NCBI GenBank assembly: GCA_002449695.1
Contig: DJXI01000031.1
Location: 1 to 6,298 of the forward strand
Origin: Verrucomicrobia bacterium UBA7008
Lineage (GTDB): Bacteria > Verrucomicrobiota > Kiritimatiellia > RFP12 > UBA1067
Direction: 5' to 3'
Length of the DNA stretch: 6,298 bases
Both the position numbers and the translations under genes were made by a program. Under the pieces are notes generated by a model that was given only the letters and a program-made list of their open reading frames with translations, made no database searches and was not told where the DNA came from. Below, one piece after another: positions 1 to 6,153 of this stretch. The stretch's first letter is position 1. Each line of letters begins with the position of its first letter.

Positions 1-115
1 TTCGACACGAAGGATGGTTGAGTCGAGGTTGAGGTTGGTTTGGCTGTGGCTGGAGCGTGGTTGAGGAATGGTTGTTGAGTGAAGGTACATGTTGCGGCAG
101 AAAGTCCGGCCGATT
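1..115. other. Unassigned G/T-rich stretch with GGTTGAG repeats
   Basis: The plus strand is rich in G and T and poor in C, unlike the rest of the window. GGTTGAG occurs at 16–22, 27–33 and 59–65, with near copies at 33–38 and 70–79. On the plus strand a short frame FDTKDG ends at TGA 19–21 and could be the tail of a gene entering from the left, convergent with GH43. On the minus strand a frame from ATG at 90 runs off the edge (MYLHSTTIPQ to DSTILRVE). Neither can be supported further from this fragment. Confidence 0.35.
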
Positions 116-149
116 AAAAAACGCCGCGCAACGCGCAACGGCTTTTTTT
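116..149 (-). terminator. Intrinsic terminator after the GH43 gene, probably bidirectional
   Basis: A run of six A (116–121) is followed by GCCG (123–126), a 12-base CG-rich loop, CGGC (139–142) and seven T (143–149). Read on the minus strand it is a GC stem followed by six U, directly after the GH43 stop. Read on the plus strand it ends in seven U, so it could also stop transcription arriving from the left. The TAA of the GH43 gene (150–148) overlaps the upstream A-tract side of the hairpin. Confidence 0.75.
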
Positions 150-1857
150 ATTCGGACGGGCGCGGGGCGTCGCGGCGCTCGACGCGGAACCAGTCCACGT
201 CGATCCAGCCGCGGTCGGTCACGTCGGGGGCGGCGCCCGCATAGAAGCCCACCGTCGCGCCGATCCACCGGCCGGGCGCGGCGGTGAACGGCTCCTTGTT
301 CGCGACCGTCCATTTCTGGCCGTCAAATGAGTACGAAAACGTGCAGAGCGCCGCCGGCGCGAGCATTTTCGGCGGAATTTCCGCCGACGGACGGACCTCG
401 ACGCGCAACCACACGTCCTTCATCCGGGCGGCGCGCAGCCCCGCCTCGATCACCTCCGCCTTGACGCTCGCCACCGTCTTCGACTTCTCATCCTTCCCCT
501 TGTCGGCGCCGAAGCACTCGGTGTACGTCACGTCAAAGCCGTCGCCCTTCGACCGGAGCCCCAGCCGCGCGTAGGACGTCCCCTGCACGGTCAGGCCCGC
601 CTCCGAATTCTCCTGCTTCGCAACGACCTGCGCCTTCATCGTCGCCGTGAACGCGAACGCCGGGAACTTCTGGACGAGGTGGTTCGGCGTGCTCCAGGTG
701 TTGACCACCTGGCGCAGCGAATTCGCGAACGTGCCGTCCTCCAGCCATTTGCGCACGCCGAGCGTCGAATAGAGGCGGAAGAAGCCCTGCTTCGTCGGAA
801 AGCCGACGGTTTCCTTCGTGCGGCCGAGGTACTGCCACTGCGGCCCCAGCTTCGGCTCGTTGAACTCGTCGTCAAGCTGCGGATAGAGGGCCTGCGTGCC
901 CAGCCGGCCGCCCTTCGGCATCTCGTACGCGTCGACCGGCGTGCCGCAGCCGTCGCCGTCCGGGTCCGCGCCGATCACCGGCCAGCCGTCTGCGCGCCAC
1001 GCCATCGGCTGGAGATAGACGATGCGCCCGTAGGCGTCGCGGTCGCTGAAGTGGACGAACCAGTCCTCGTCCGCGCGCGTGTGCACCCACGCGCCCTGGT
1101 GCGGGCCGTTGATCTTCGACGCGCCCTGCGCCATCACCGTCTTCGCCACGAACGGGCCGAACGGGCTGAAGCTGCGCGCCGCGACCTGCCAGCCGCCGCC
1201 GACGCCGCCGGCCGGGAAGAAGAGCCAGTATTCGCCGCCCTTCTTGTAGAACTTCGGGCCCTCGGCGGTGAAGTTGCCGTCCGGCACGCCGTCGTAGACG
1301 AGCACCTCCTCGCCGACGACCGCCGTCTCGTCCGCGTTCAGCTCCGAGACGGTCAGGACGCTGTTGATGAGCGCGCGGCTCTGCGCCCGGGCGTGGACGA
1401 GGTAGATGCGGCCGTCGTCGTCGTAGAGCGGGCACGGGTCGATCAGCCCCCTGCCGGGCTTGACGAGCACCGGCGCGCTCCACGGGCCCGCCGCCTCCTT
1501 CGCCGTCACGCGCCAGATGCCGCGGTCGGGATCGCCCCAGTAGATGACGAACGCGCCCGCGTGATAGCGGATGGCCGGGGCCCACACCGCGTTGCCGTGC
1601 TCGGGGCTTTCCGTCTCGAACGGATGGCGCGCGAGCGCGTGGCCGACGTACTGCCAGTTCACGAGGTCGTCGGACGCGAGGATCGGCAGACCGGGGAGGC
1701 CGCCGAACGACGAGGCCGTCAGGTAGTAGCGCCCGTCCGGCCCTTCGCAGACGTCGGGGTCGCTGAAATCCATCGTCAGAACCGGGTTCGTGTACGTCGC
1801 GGCCCACACGCCGCGCACGAGGCCGAGGGCCAGCAGAGCTGCAATCGTCGTTCTCAT
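148..1857 (-). CDS. Secreted GH43-family glycosidase (beta-xylosidase / alpha-L-arabinofuranosidase type) with C-terminal concanavalin-like domain
   Basis: This 569-aa protein probably hydrolyses arabinose- or xylose-containing plant polysaccharide side chains outside the cytoplasm. Residues 1–19/20 are a signal peptide: a short basic start, the hydrophobic run IAALLALGLV, and VWA-A at the cleavage site. Residues about 22–320 form the five-bladed GH43 propeller. The three family acids are visible: base D33 in NPVLTMDFSDPDV, pKa-modulating D140 in GLIDPCPLYDDDG, and general acid E199 in FTAEGPKFY. The conserved GPHQGAW (251–257) and GRIVYLQPMAW (277–287) segments are also present. From about residue 325 (LYPQLDDEFNEP) to the end lies a beta-sandwich of the GH43_C2/DUF1349 type. 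The ATG at 1857 was chosen because the signal peptide begins there. The frame stays open upstream to 2115, but that stretch lacks protein-like sequence and covers the promoter. There is no ribosome site, and the likely -10 lies 7 bases upstream. Substrate specificity cannot be fixed from sequence. The family call is firm. Confidence 0.93.
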   Translation of the reverse strand: MRTTIAALLALGLVRGVWAATYTNPVLTMDFSDPDVCEGPDGRYYLTASSFGGLPGLPILASDDLVNWQYVGHALARHPFETESPEHGNAVWAPAIRYHAGAFVIYWGDPDRGIWRVTAKEAAGPWSAPVLVKPGRGLIDPCPLYDDDGRIYLVHARAQSRALINSVLTVSELNADETAVVGEEVLVYDGVPDGNFTAEGPKFYKKGGEYWLFFPAGGVGGGWQVAARSFSPFGPFVAKTVMAQGASKINGPHQGAWVHTRADEDWFVHFSDRDAYGRIVYLQPMAWRADGWPVIGADPDGDGCGTPVDAYEMPKGGRLGTQALYPQLDDEFNEPKLGPQWQYLGRTKETVGFPTKQGFFRLYSTLGVRKWLEDGTFANSLRQVVNTWSTPNHLVQKFPAFAFTATMKAQVVAKQENSEAGLTVQGTSYARLGLRSKGDGFDVTYTECFGADKGKDEKSKTVASVKAEVIEAGLRAARMKDVWLRVEVRPSAEIPPKMLAPAALCTFSYSFDGQKWTVANKEPFTAAPGRWIGATVGFYAGAAPDVTDRGWIDVDWFRVERRDAPRPSE

Positions 1858-1864
1858 GCCGCAC

Positions 1865-1893
1865 AGTATATCATAAATCCCGCCCGTGCTCCC
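1865..1893 (-). promoter_or_regulatory. Probable promoter of the GH43 gene (-10 TATACT)
   Basis: On the minus strand the sequence TATGATATACT occupies 1875–1865. TATACT at 1870–1865 is a good -10 hexamer, and a start of transcription 6–8 bases further falls at about 1857–1859, on or beside the ATG. No convincing -35 is present; the best is TTGGGA at 1895–1890 with a long 19-base gap. The implied message is leaderless, consistent with the lack of a ribosome site. This is a pattern match, not a mapped start. Confidence 0.55.
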
Positions 1894-1915
1894 AACCCGG
1901 CGGAACACGATCCAA

Positions 1916-1945
1916 CTGACGCGCACGGTTGAGATATGATATACT
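1916..1945 (+). promoter_or_regulatory. Probable divergent promoter toward the small gene (-35 CTGACG, -10 TATACT)
   Basis: The plus strand carries TATGATATACT at 1935–1945, the same 11-base word used on the other strand before the GH43 gene. Taking TATACT (1940–1945) as the -10, CTGACG at 1916–1921 is a 4-of-6 match to a -35 with an 18-base spacer. Transcription would start near 1951–1953, only a few bases before the ATG at 1957 and about 15 before the TTG at 1967. An upstream TATGAT at 1935–1940 is an alternative -10. Confidence 0.5.
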
Positions 1946-1966
1946 TCAGTATCGACATGAAACCGA

Positions 1967-2122
1967 TTGGAACGCGCGCAGCTCGCACAGTCGATCGGAG
2001 AACTGCGCGGGAAGGTGAGGCGGCAGCTGCTGACGATCCTCGCCGGCGAGATCGGCCTCGCGAAGGAGGACGTGAAAGCGGTCGTCGGAACGATCGGCGA
2101 CATCATCGACGCCACCGACTGA
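1967..2122 (+). CDS. Small hypothetical protein (51 aa, TTG start)
   Basis: I do not recognise this protein. The frame begins at TTG 1967, just after an in-frame TGA at 1958, and ends at TGA 2120–2122. It reads (M)ERAQLAQSIGELRGKVRRQ, then a run of alternating hydrophobic and charged residues (LLTILAGEIGLAKEDV, KAVVGTIGDIIDATD), suggesting two or three short amphipathic helices and an acidic end. There is no signal peptide or membrane segment. About 88% of its codons end in G or C, as expected for a real gene here. A good -10 lies 21 bases upstream, but no clear ribosome site precedes the TTG. An ATG at 1957 is one base out of frame with it; with one A fewer in the run 1960–1962 the protein would begin MNRLERAQL. 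It converges with the vWA gene. It may also be chance; moderate confidence only. Confidence 0.45.
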   Translation: MERAQLAQSIGELRGKVRRQLLTILAGEIGLAKEDVKAVVGTIGDIIDATD

Positions 2123-2150
2123 TCCGCCGCTCAGACGTCGCGCTCGTCTA

Positions 2151-3803
2151 TCAGAGTCTGCCGCGCGGTTCGCGCAGCTTCTCGTCGATGACGCACTCGT
2201 CCCGCCAGCGGGCCGGCAGCGTCGCGTCGAATCCCGCCTTCGCGAGATTGATGCGGAAGAAGCTTTCGTAGGGCTTCACGCCGTTCAGGCCCCGGATGGA
2301 GAAGGCGATCTCCGGCGTGCCCTTCGGCACGCGGCCGACGATCTCCACCGTCTCGCCCCGGTAGAGGTTCTTCAGCAGCCGCGGATACGTCTCCGCCTCG
2401 ACGCCCGTCGCGAACACGACGCGCAGGTCGGTCAGCACCGGATCGCGGAAGCGCTCGCTCAGGCCCTCGATGCCCTCGCCCGCCGCCCAGCGCTCGCCCT
2501 CGAAGATGAAGCTCTCGCCGCGGTTGCCGTGCGTGAGCACGTCGATGAGCTCGCGGTTGGCCGTCCCCTTGACGCCGTACATGTAGACGCTGATGAGGCC
2601 GTCGTTGAGATGCGTGAAGCGCGAGAGAATCTCCGACGTCTCGCTCACGCCCGCGTTGGCGTCGCCGTCGGTCACGACGAGCGCGATGAGCGGGCGCGCC
2701 GGATCGCGCGGCAGCGTCAGCACCGAGCGGACGACCGAAAAGACGTCGGTGCGGCCGTGCGCGACGAGCTTCTCCAGCCAGCGGTCGGCGCGCGCGAAAC
2801 TGTCGCGGTCGCATTCCTGCCAGCTCTTGAACGCGTAGCTGAACTTGTTGCGGAACGCGACGAGGTTGAAGCGGTCGCCCGAATTGGTGCAGCTGCGCAG
2901 GATCTTCTGCGTCGCGTTGCGGATCGACGTGATGCGGTCCTTGCCGATCGATCCGGACGCGTCCATCAGGAGCACGATGTCCTTCGGCACGACCTCCAGC
3001 TCCGCCTCGGGCGAGAAGCGCACGCGGAAATAGAGCCAGTCGCCCGCCTGCGCGGACGCGGTCTGGACGGCGACGACCTTGGCGATCTCCTCCGCGTCCT
3101 TCACGTTCAGCAGGTCGCGCACGGCCGTCTTCTCCGCCTCGACCACCTTCTCGTCCACCGACGGCAGCACGTCGTCGCCCGGCGTGAACGGCCTGTCCCC
3201 GCCGCCCGCGGCGGCCGTGCGCGCCGGCTTCGCCTCCTCGGGCAGCGCGACCGGCAGCTCCTCGACGACGGCCGGCCGGATCGTCGGCGCGGTGAACATC
3301 GGCAGCTCCACCTCGGGCGCGATCGGCCCCGGATCGGTCACGGGCGCGGCGGCGGCGCGCGGCGCGGAAAAGCCGCTCGTCTCGGCGATCGGCGTCGAAA
3401 AGGCGCTCGTCACGCCCTCGACATGGATCTTCTCGGACAGGAACGGCGCGATTTCGATCTCCGGTTTCGGTATGTCGGACAGATCCGGCTCGATCGGCGC
3501 GGGCGCCTGCACGTCGGCGGGATCGAGATCGGCGAGCGCGAGCGCGCCCGGCGCGACCTCGGTCACCTCGGCGGCCGGCGATTCGCGCACGGCCTCGACG
3601 TCTTCGACGACCGCGAGCGCGACCGGCTCGGGCGCCTCCACCGCGTCCGAGACCGTCATCGGGCCGCGCGCGCGCGGCGTCGCCACGCCCGGCGTGACAT
3701 GCGCCATGATCTGCGGGCGCATGTAGATCATCAGCCCCACGTGCAGCGCGATCGAGAAGATCAGCGCGCCCAGCACGACATCCTGACGGCGTTCCTTCGT
3801 CAT
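2151..3803 (-). CDS. TonB-like membrane-anchored von Willebrand A domain protein
   Basis: This 550-aa protein starts with a short basic cytoplasmic tail (MTKERRQ) and one membrane helix at about 9–28. The helix carries S17 and H21 in FSIALHV, the S-x3-H spacing of TonB and TolA. Residues about 50–250 are a Pro/Ala/Glu-rich, low-complexity linker. A vWA domain spans about 274–450 with an intact metal-ion adhesion site: D281-x-S283-x-S285 in DASGSIG, T352 in GRTDVF and D379 in VTDGD. A beta-rich tail follows, with ETYPRLLKNLYRGE (471–484), similar to the segment after vWA in inter-alpha-trypsin-inhibitor-like proteins. The TonB and TolA C-terminal domains are absent. The ATG overlaps the stop of the repeat-protein gene (ATGA) and has GAGGAGG 7 bases upstream, so translation is probably coupled. 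Given the ExbB/ExbD pair in the same cluster, I infer a periplasmic vWA arm energised by proton-motive force. The domains are clear; the role is inferred. Confidence 0.93.
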   Translation of the reverse strand: MTKERRQDVVLGALIFSIALHVGLMIYMRPQIMAHVTPGVATPRARGPMTVSDAVEAPEPVALAVVEDVEAVRESPAAEVTEVAPGALALADLDPADVQAPAPIEPDLSDIPKPEIEIAPFLSEKIHVEGVTSAFSTPIAETSGFSAPRAAAAPVTDPGPIAPEVELPMFTAPTIRPAVVEELPVALPEEAKPARTAAAGGGDRPFTPGDDVLPSVDEKVVEAEKTAVRDLLNVKDAEEIAKVVAVQTASAQAGDWLYFRVRFSPEAELEVVPKDIVLLMDASGSIGKDRITSIRNATQKILRSCTNSGDRFNLVAFRNKFSYAFKSWQECDRDSFARADRWLEKLVAHGRTDVFSVVRSVLTLPRDPARPLIALVVTDGDANAGVSETSEILSRFTHLNDGLISVYMYGVKGTANRELIDVLTHGNRGESFIFEGERWAAGEGIEGLSERFRDPVLTDLRVVFATGVEAETYPRLLKNLYRGETVEIVGRVPKGTPEIAFSIRGLNGVKPYESFFRINLAKAGFDATLPARWRDECVIDEKLREPRGRL

Positions 3804-5737
3804 TCCGACGCCTCCTCGGGATGCGCGGCCAGAATCTTCTTCGCCTCGTCGAGCGCCGCGCGGTCGTCGAAGAGCGAGACGACGATCGTGGCGTAGGCGA
3901 CCGCGCCGCGGTAGTCGGTCATCGCCTCGCAGTTCTTCGCGAGCCACACGTACGCCTCGGCGCGCCGCGCATTGTCGCGGGCGCTGAGCTGCACCGCCTC
4001 CTTCAGGCAGGCGTCCGCCTCGCCGTGCTCGTCCGCCTTGGAGAGGAGCCGGCCGAGCGCCAGGGCGACGGCCGCCGAATCCTCCGTGCGGACCTTCTCG
4101 TCCCGCGCCCGGCGGTAGGCGTCGATCGCCGCCGAATACGCGCCCGCCGCCTCTTCCGCCTGGCCCAGCAGCGAATAGCCCGCCTGCCGCCACTCCGCCG
4201 AACCGCCGTTCGCCGCGAGCGCGCGCGCACACATCTTCGCCTCGTCGACCGCGTCCTCGCCCGCCGGGCAGGTCAGCAGGAACCGGCCGACGCTGCGCAT
4301 CTTCGCCGCGCTCATCCGCTCGCACGCGCCCGCGCGCACGAGCGCTGCGTACGCCGCCTTCGCCTCTTTCAGCCGGCCCGCCTTGAAATCGTCGTCCGCC
4401 AGCATCAGCCGCGCCTCGCGCGCCTCGTCGAGCGACAGCCCCAGCTTCAGCGCCTCGTTCAGGAAGCCGGCCGCCTCGGCGTCGTGGCCCATCCGGTTCG
4501 CGGCCACGCCGCGCCAGTAGAGCGACTCGGCCCGGCGCGACTGGCCCCTGCCCGTCGCGAGCGCCTCCGCCAGCAGCAGCTCCGCCGACGACCACCTGTG
4601 CGCCCTCAGCTCGATCATCGCCTCGCGGAAGAGCGCCTCCGCGGCCTCCTCGGTCTGCGGGAAGTCGATCGCGAGGCGCGCGTACTCCGCGCGCGCCTCC
4701 TCGGTCCGCGCGCCCTTTTCAAGCGCCCACGCCAGACGCAGCCGGTCGGCGGCGCTCTTCGACAGCGCCGCGCTCCGGCGCGCGGCCTCGATCGTCCGGG
4801 TCGCGTCGTCCGTCTTCTCGGCGTCGTCGAACTCCATGCGCGCGAGCGGCAGTTCGACGGCCGCGCGGTACCGGCCGTGCGGGAAGCGTTCGAGATACGA
4901 CTGGAAGAGCGTCTTCGCCTGCGCCGCGTCGCCCGCCGCGTAGCGGGCCGCCGCGAGCAGATAGGCGGTGTCGTCGCTCGCGCCCTCGCCGCAGAGCGCG
5001 ATCGCCTCCGTGTAGCGGCCCGTCATGTAGGCGCTCCACGCCGCCATCGACCGGGCCTCCGCGAGCCGCGCGTCCTCCGGATAGACCTTGATGTAGCGCT
5101 TGAAGAGCGAACTCGCCTCGCCGTAGCGCTTCTCGGCGTAGCTGCGGTTGGCGGCGAGATACAGCGCGTCGCGCCCGAGCGCGGCGTCGCCGCCGTAGTG
5201 GATCTCCATCAGCTCCGCGATCGCCGTGCGGCGCACGGCCGGATCGTCGCTGTCGATCGTGAGCGACGCGTGGCGGAACTTCGCGTAGACGGCGTAGGGC
5301 CCCTTCGGGTCGAGCGCGAGGCAGCGCGAGAGCGCCGCGGCGTCGTTCGCCTCCGTGCCGTAGTGGTAGAGCGCGGCGACGCGGATCTCCTTCGCCACGC
5401 CGTCGCGGTCGAGGAGCTTGAGCTCGTCCGTGCGCGCCGTTCCCTCGCTCGCGAGCGCCTTCTGCAGCCGCGCGCGGTCGGCGTGGCGCGAGAGCGGGAA
5501 TTTCGCCAGCAGCTCGGCGTAGCGGCCGCGCGCGGCCGCCTTGTCGCCGAGCGCGCGGTCGCACTCCGCGAGGCGGTAGAGCAGCTCGTCTTCGGCGATG
5601 CCCTCCGCGCCGCGCACGGCGAGGTATTCCGCCTTCGCGTCGGCGTACTGGCCGCGGTCGAACTGGCGGTCCGCCATCGCCATCCGGTCGGCGGGCAGCA
5701 CCGTGAGCGCGGCGAGGACGAGCGACGGCAGGATCAT
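3800..5737 (-). CDS. Exported tetratricopeptide-type helical repeat protein
   Basis: This 645-aa protein begins with a hydrophobic stretch, LPSLVLAALTVLP (residues 3–15), followed by DRMAMA-DRQ. It is a likely signal peptide, although its start lacks the usual positive charge. The rest is almost entirely paired helices of TPR/Sel1-like character. Typical units are DRQFDRGQYADAKAEYLAV (23–41), SYAEKRYGEASSLFKRYIK (199–217), AYMTGRYTEAIALCGEGA (236–253), ARYAAGDAAQAKTLFQSYL (264–282) and EEAAGAYSAAIDAYRRA (528–544). Such arrays bind other proteins and have no catalytic residues. The ATG overlaps the ExbD stop (ATGA) and has GAGGAG 5 bases upstream. The end overlaps the vWA start in the same way. 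By position it may play a part like CpoB/YbgF, the periplasmic repeat protein of Tol-Pal, but it is far larger, and the analogy rests on context only. The frame stays open upstream to 6073, inside the ExbD gene, but that extension is a shadow. Confidence 0.9.
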   Translation of the reverse strand: MILPSLVLAALTVLPADRMAMADRQFDRGQYADAKAEYLAVRGAEGIAEDELLYRLAECDRALGDKAAARGRYAELLAKFPLSRHADRARLQKALASEGTARTDELKLLDRDGVAKEIRVAALYHYGTEANDAAALSRCLALDPKGPYAVYAKFRHASLTIDSDDPAVRRTAIAELMEIHYGGDAALGRDALYLAANRSYAEKRYGEASSLFKRYIKVYPEDARLAEARSMAAWSAYMTGRYTEAIALCGEGASDDTAYLLAAARYAAGDAAQAKTLFQSYLERFPHGRYRAAVELPLARMEFDDAEKTDDATRTIEAARRSAALSKSAADRLRLAWALEKGARTEEARAEYARLAIDFPQTEEAAEALFREAMIELRAHRWSSAELLLAEALATGRGQSRRAESLYWRGVAANRMGHDAEAAGFLNEALKLGLSLDEAREARLMLADDDFKAGRLKEAKAAYAALVRAGACERMSAAKMRSVGRFLLTCPAGEDAVDEAKMCARALAANGGSAEWRQAGYSLLGQAEEAAGAYSAAIDAYRRARDEKVRTEDSAAVALALGRLLSKADEHGEADACLKEAVQLSARDNARRAEAYVWLAKNCEAMTDYRGAVAYATIVVSLFDDRAALDEAKKILAAHPEEASE

Positions 5738-6153
5738 TTCGTCTCCTCGTTGGCGGTCGCGAGCGAGAAGTTCCAGACGCCCGCGCCGCGGCAGACGTCG
5801 ATGACCTTCACGAGCGCGTCGTAGCTCGTCTCGCGGTCGGCGCGGACGATGACGGCCTGGCCGGGATAGAACTTCGCGATCTTCTTCAGGCGGCTGCCGA
5901 GGTCCTCGAGCGTCAGCTCGGCCCCGTTGACGCGCACCGTGCCGTCCTTCGCGATGTTGGCGATGATCTCGCCCGGCAGCCGGTCGGGATCCTCGCCCGT
6001 CTTGGCGTTGGGCAGCTGGATCGAAATCTCCGACTCCCACTGCGAGTAGACGCTCGCGGTGACGAAGAAGCACAGCAGCAGGAAGATGACGTCGAGCATC
6101 GACGTCAGCGCCACCGTCGGCGCCTTAGGCTTGCGCTTGGGCGTAAAGTTCAT
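5734..6153 (-). CDS. exbD: ExbD/TolR family proton-channel subunit
   Basis: This 139-aa protein has the usual length for the family. A basic cytoplasmic tail (MNFTPKRKPK) precedes one membrane helix at about 14–37. The helix contains D21 in LTSMLDVIFLLL, matching the proton-carrying aspartate of ExbD (D25) and TolR (D23). The periplasmic domain (about 45–139) ends with the family-like run AVIVRADRETSYDALVKVID and GAGVWNFSLAT. With ExbB/TolQ it forms an inner-membrane motor that uses the proton gradient to move a partner protein of the TonB/TolA kind. The start overlaps the end of the upstream ExbB-like gene by 29 bases and has GGAGGAG 7 bases before the ATG. No complete TonB or TolA is visible, and the obvious candidate partner is the vWA protein two genes downstream. 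ExbD and TolR cannot be told apart from sequence alone. Confidence 0.95.
   Translation of the reverse strand: MNFTPKRKPKAPTVALTSMLDVIFLLLCFFVTASVYSQWESEISIQLPNAKTGEDPDRLPGEIIANIAKDGTVRVNGAELTLEDLGSRLKKIAKFYPGQAVIVRADRETSYDALVKVIDVCRGAGVWNFSLATANEETK

Larger units (their letters stand above)
1865..1945. repeat. 11-bp perfect inverted repeat AGTATATCATA / TATGATATACT
   Basis: The arms lie at 1865–1875 and 1935–1945, with 59 bases between them and 70 bp from arm to arm. Each arm coincides with a predicted -10 region of one of two outward-facing promoters. The arms are AT-rich in otherwise very GC-rich DNA. The repeat may only reflect two copies of the same -10 element, or it may be a shared operator; the sequence cannot decide between these. 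Confidence 0.7.

Noticed and set aside
1..90. Minus-strand frame from ATG at 90 ending in DSTILRVE as a possible transposase start
   Set aside because: The resemblance rests on a few residues in a low-complexity stretch, with no ribosome site and no terminal inverted repeat in view.
679..1932. Plus-strand open frame of 417 codons opposite the GH43 gene
   Set aside because: Same Arg/Ala-rich shadow composition; the GH43 catalytic motifs lie on the minus strand.
1858..2115. N-terminal extension of the GH43 frame to an ATG at 2115
   Set aside because: It would bury the signal peptide 86 residues inside the protein. The added stretch is Ser/Arg/Ile-rich without family similarity, overlaps the promoter, and runs antisense to the small frame.
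2133..2149. Hairpin AGACG/CGTCT between the convergent small gene and vWA gene
   Set aside because: Only a 5-bp stem with a 7-base loop and no T-tract on either side; too weak to call a terminator.
1936..2271. Plus-strand frame starting MIYFSIDMKPIG
   Set aside because: After the first few residues it becomes Arg-rich and runs into the antisense of the vWA gene; the +1 neighbouring frame (1967–2122) is the coding-like one.
2529..3896. Plus-strand open frame of 455 codons opposite the vWA gene
   Set aside because: Arg/Asp/His-rich antisense shadow; the vWA motifs on the other strand are complete.
3821..5824. Plus-strand open frame of 667 codons opposite the repeat-protein gene
   Set aside because: Extremely Arg/Leu/Val-rich translation typical of the antisense of GC-rich genes; no domain or motif, and the opposite strand has a clear TPR protein.
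5738..6073. Upstream extension of the repeat-protein frame to 6073
   Set aside because: It lies wholly inside the ExbD/TolR gene, is Arg-rich, and ATG 5737 has a good ribosome site and a signal peptide.
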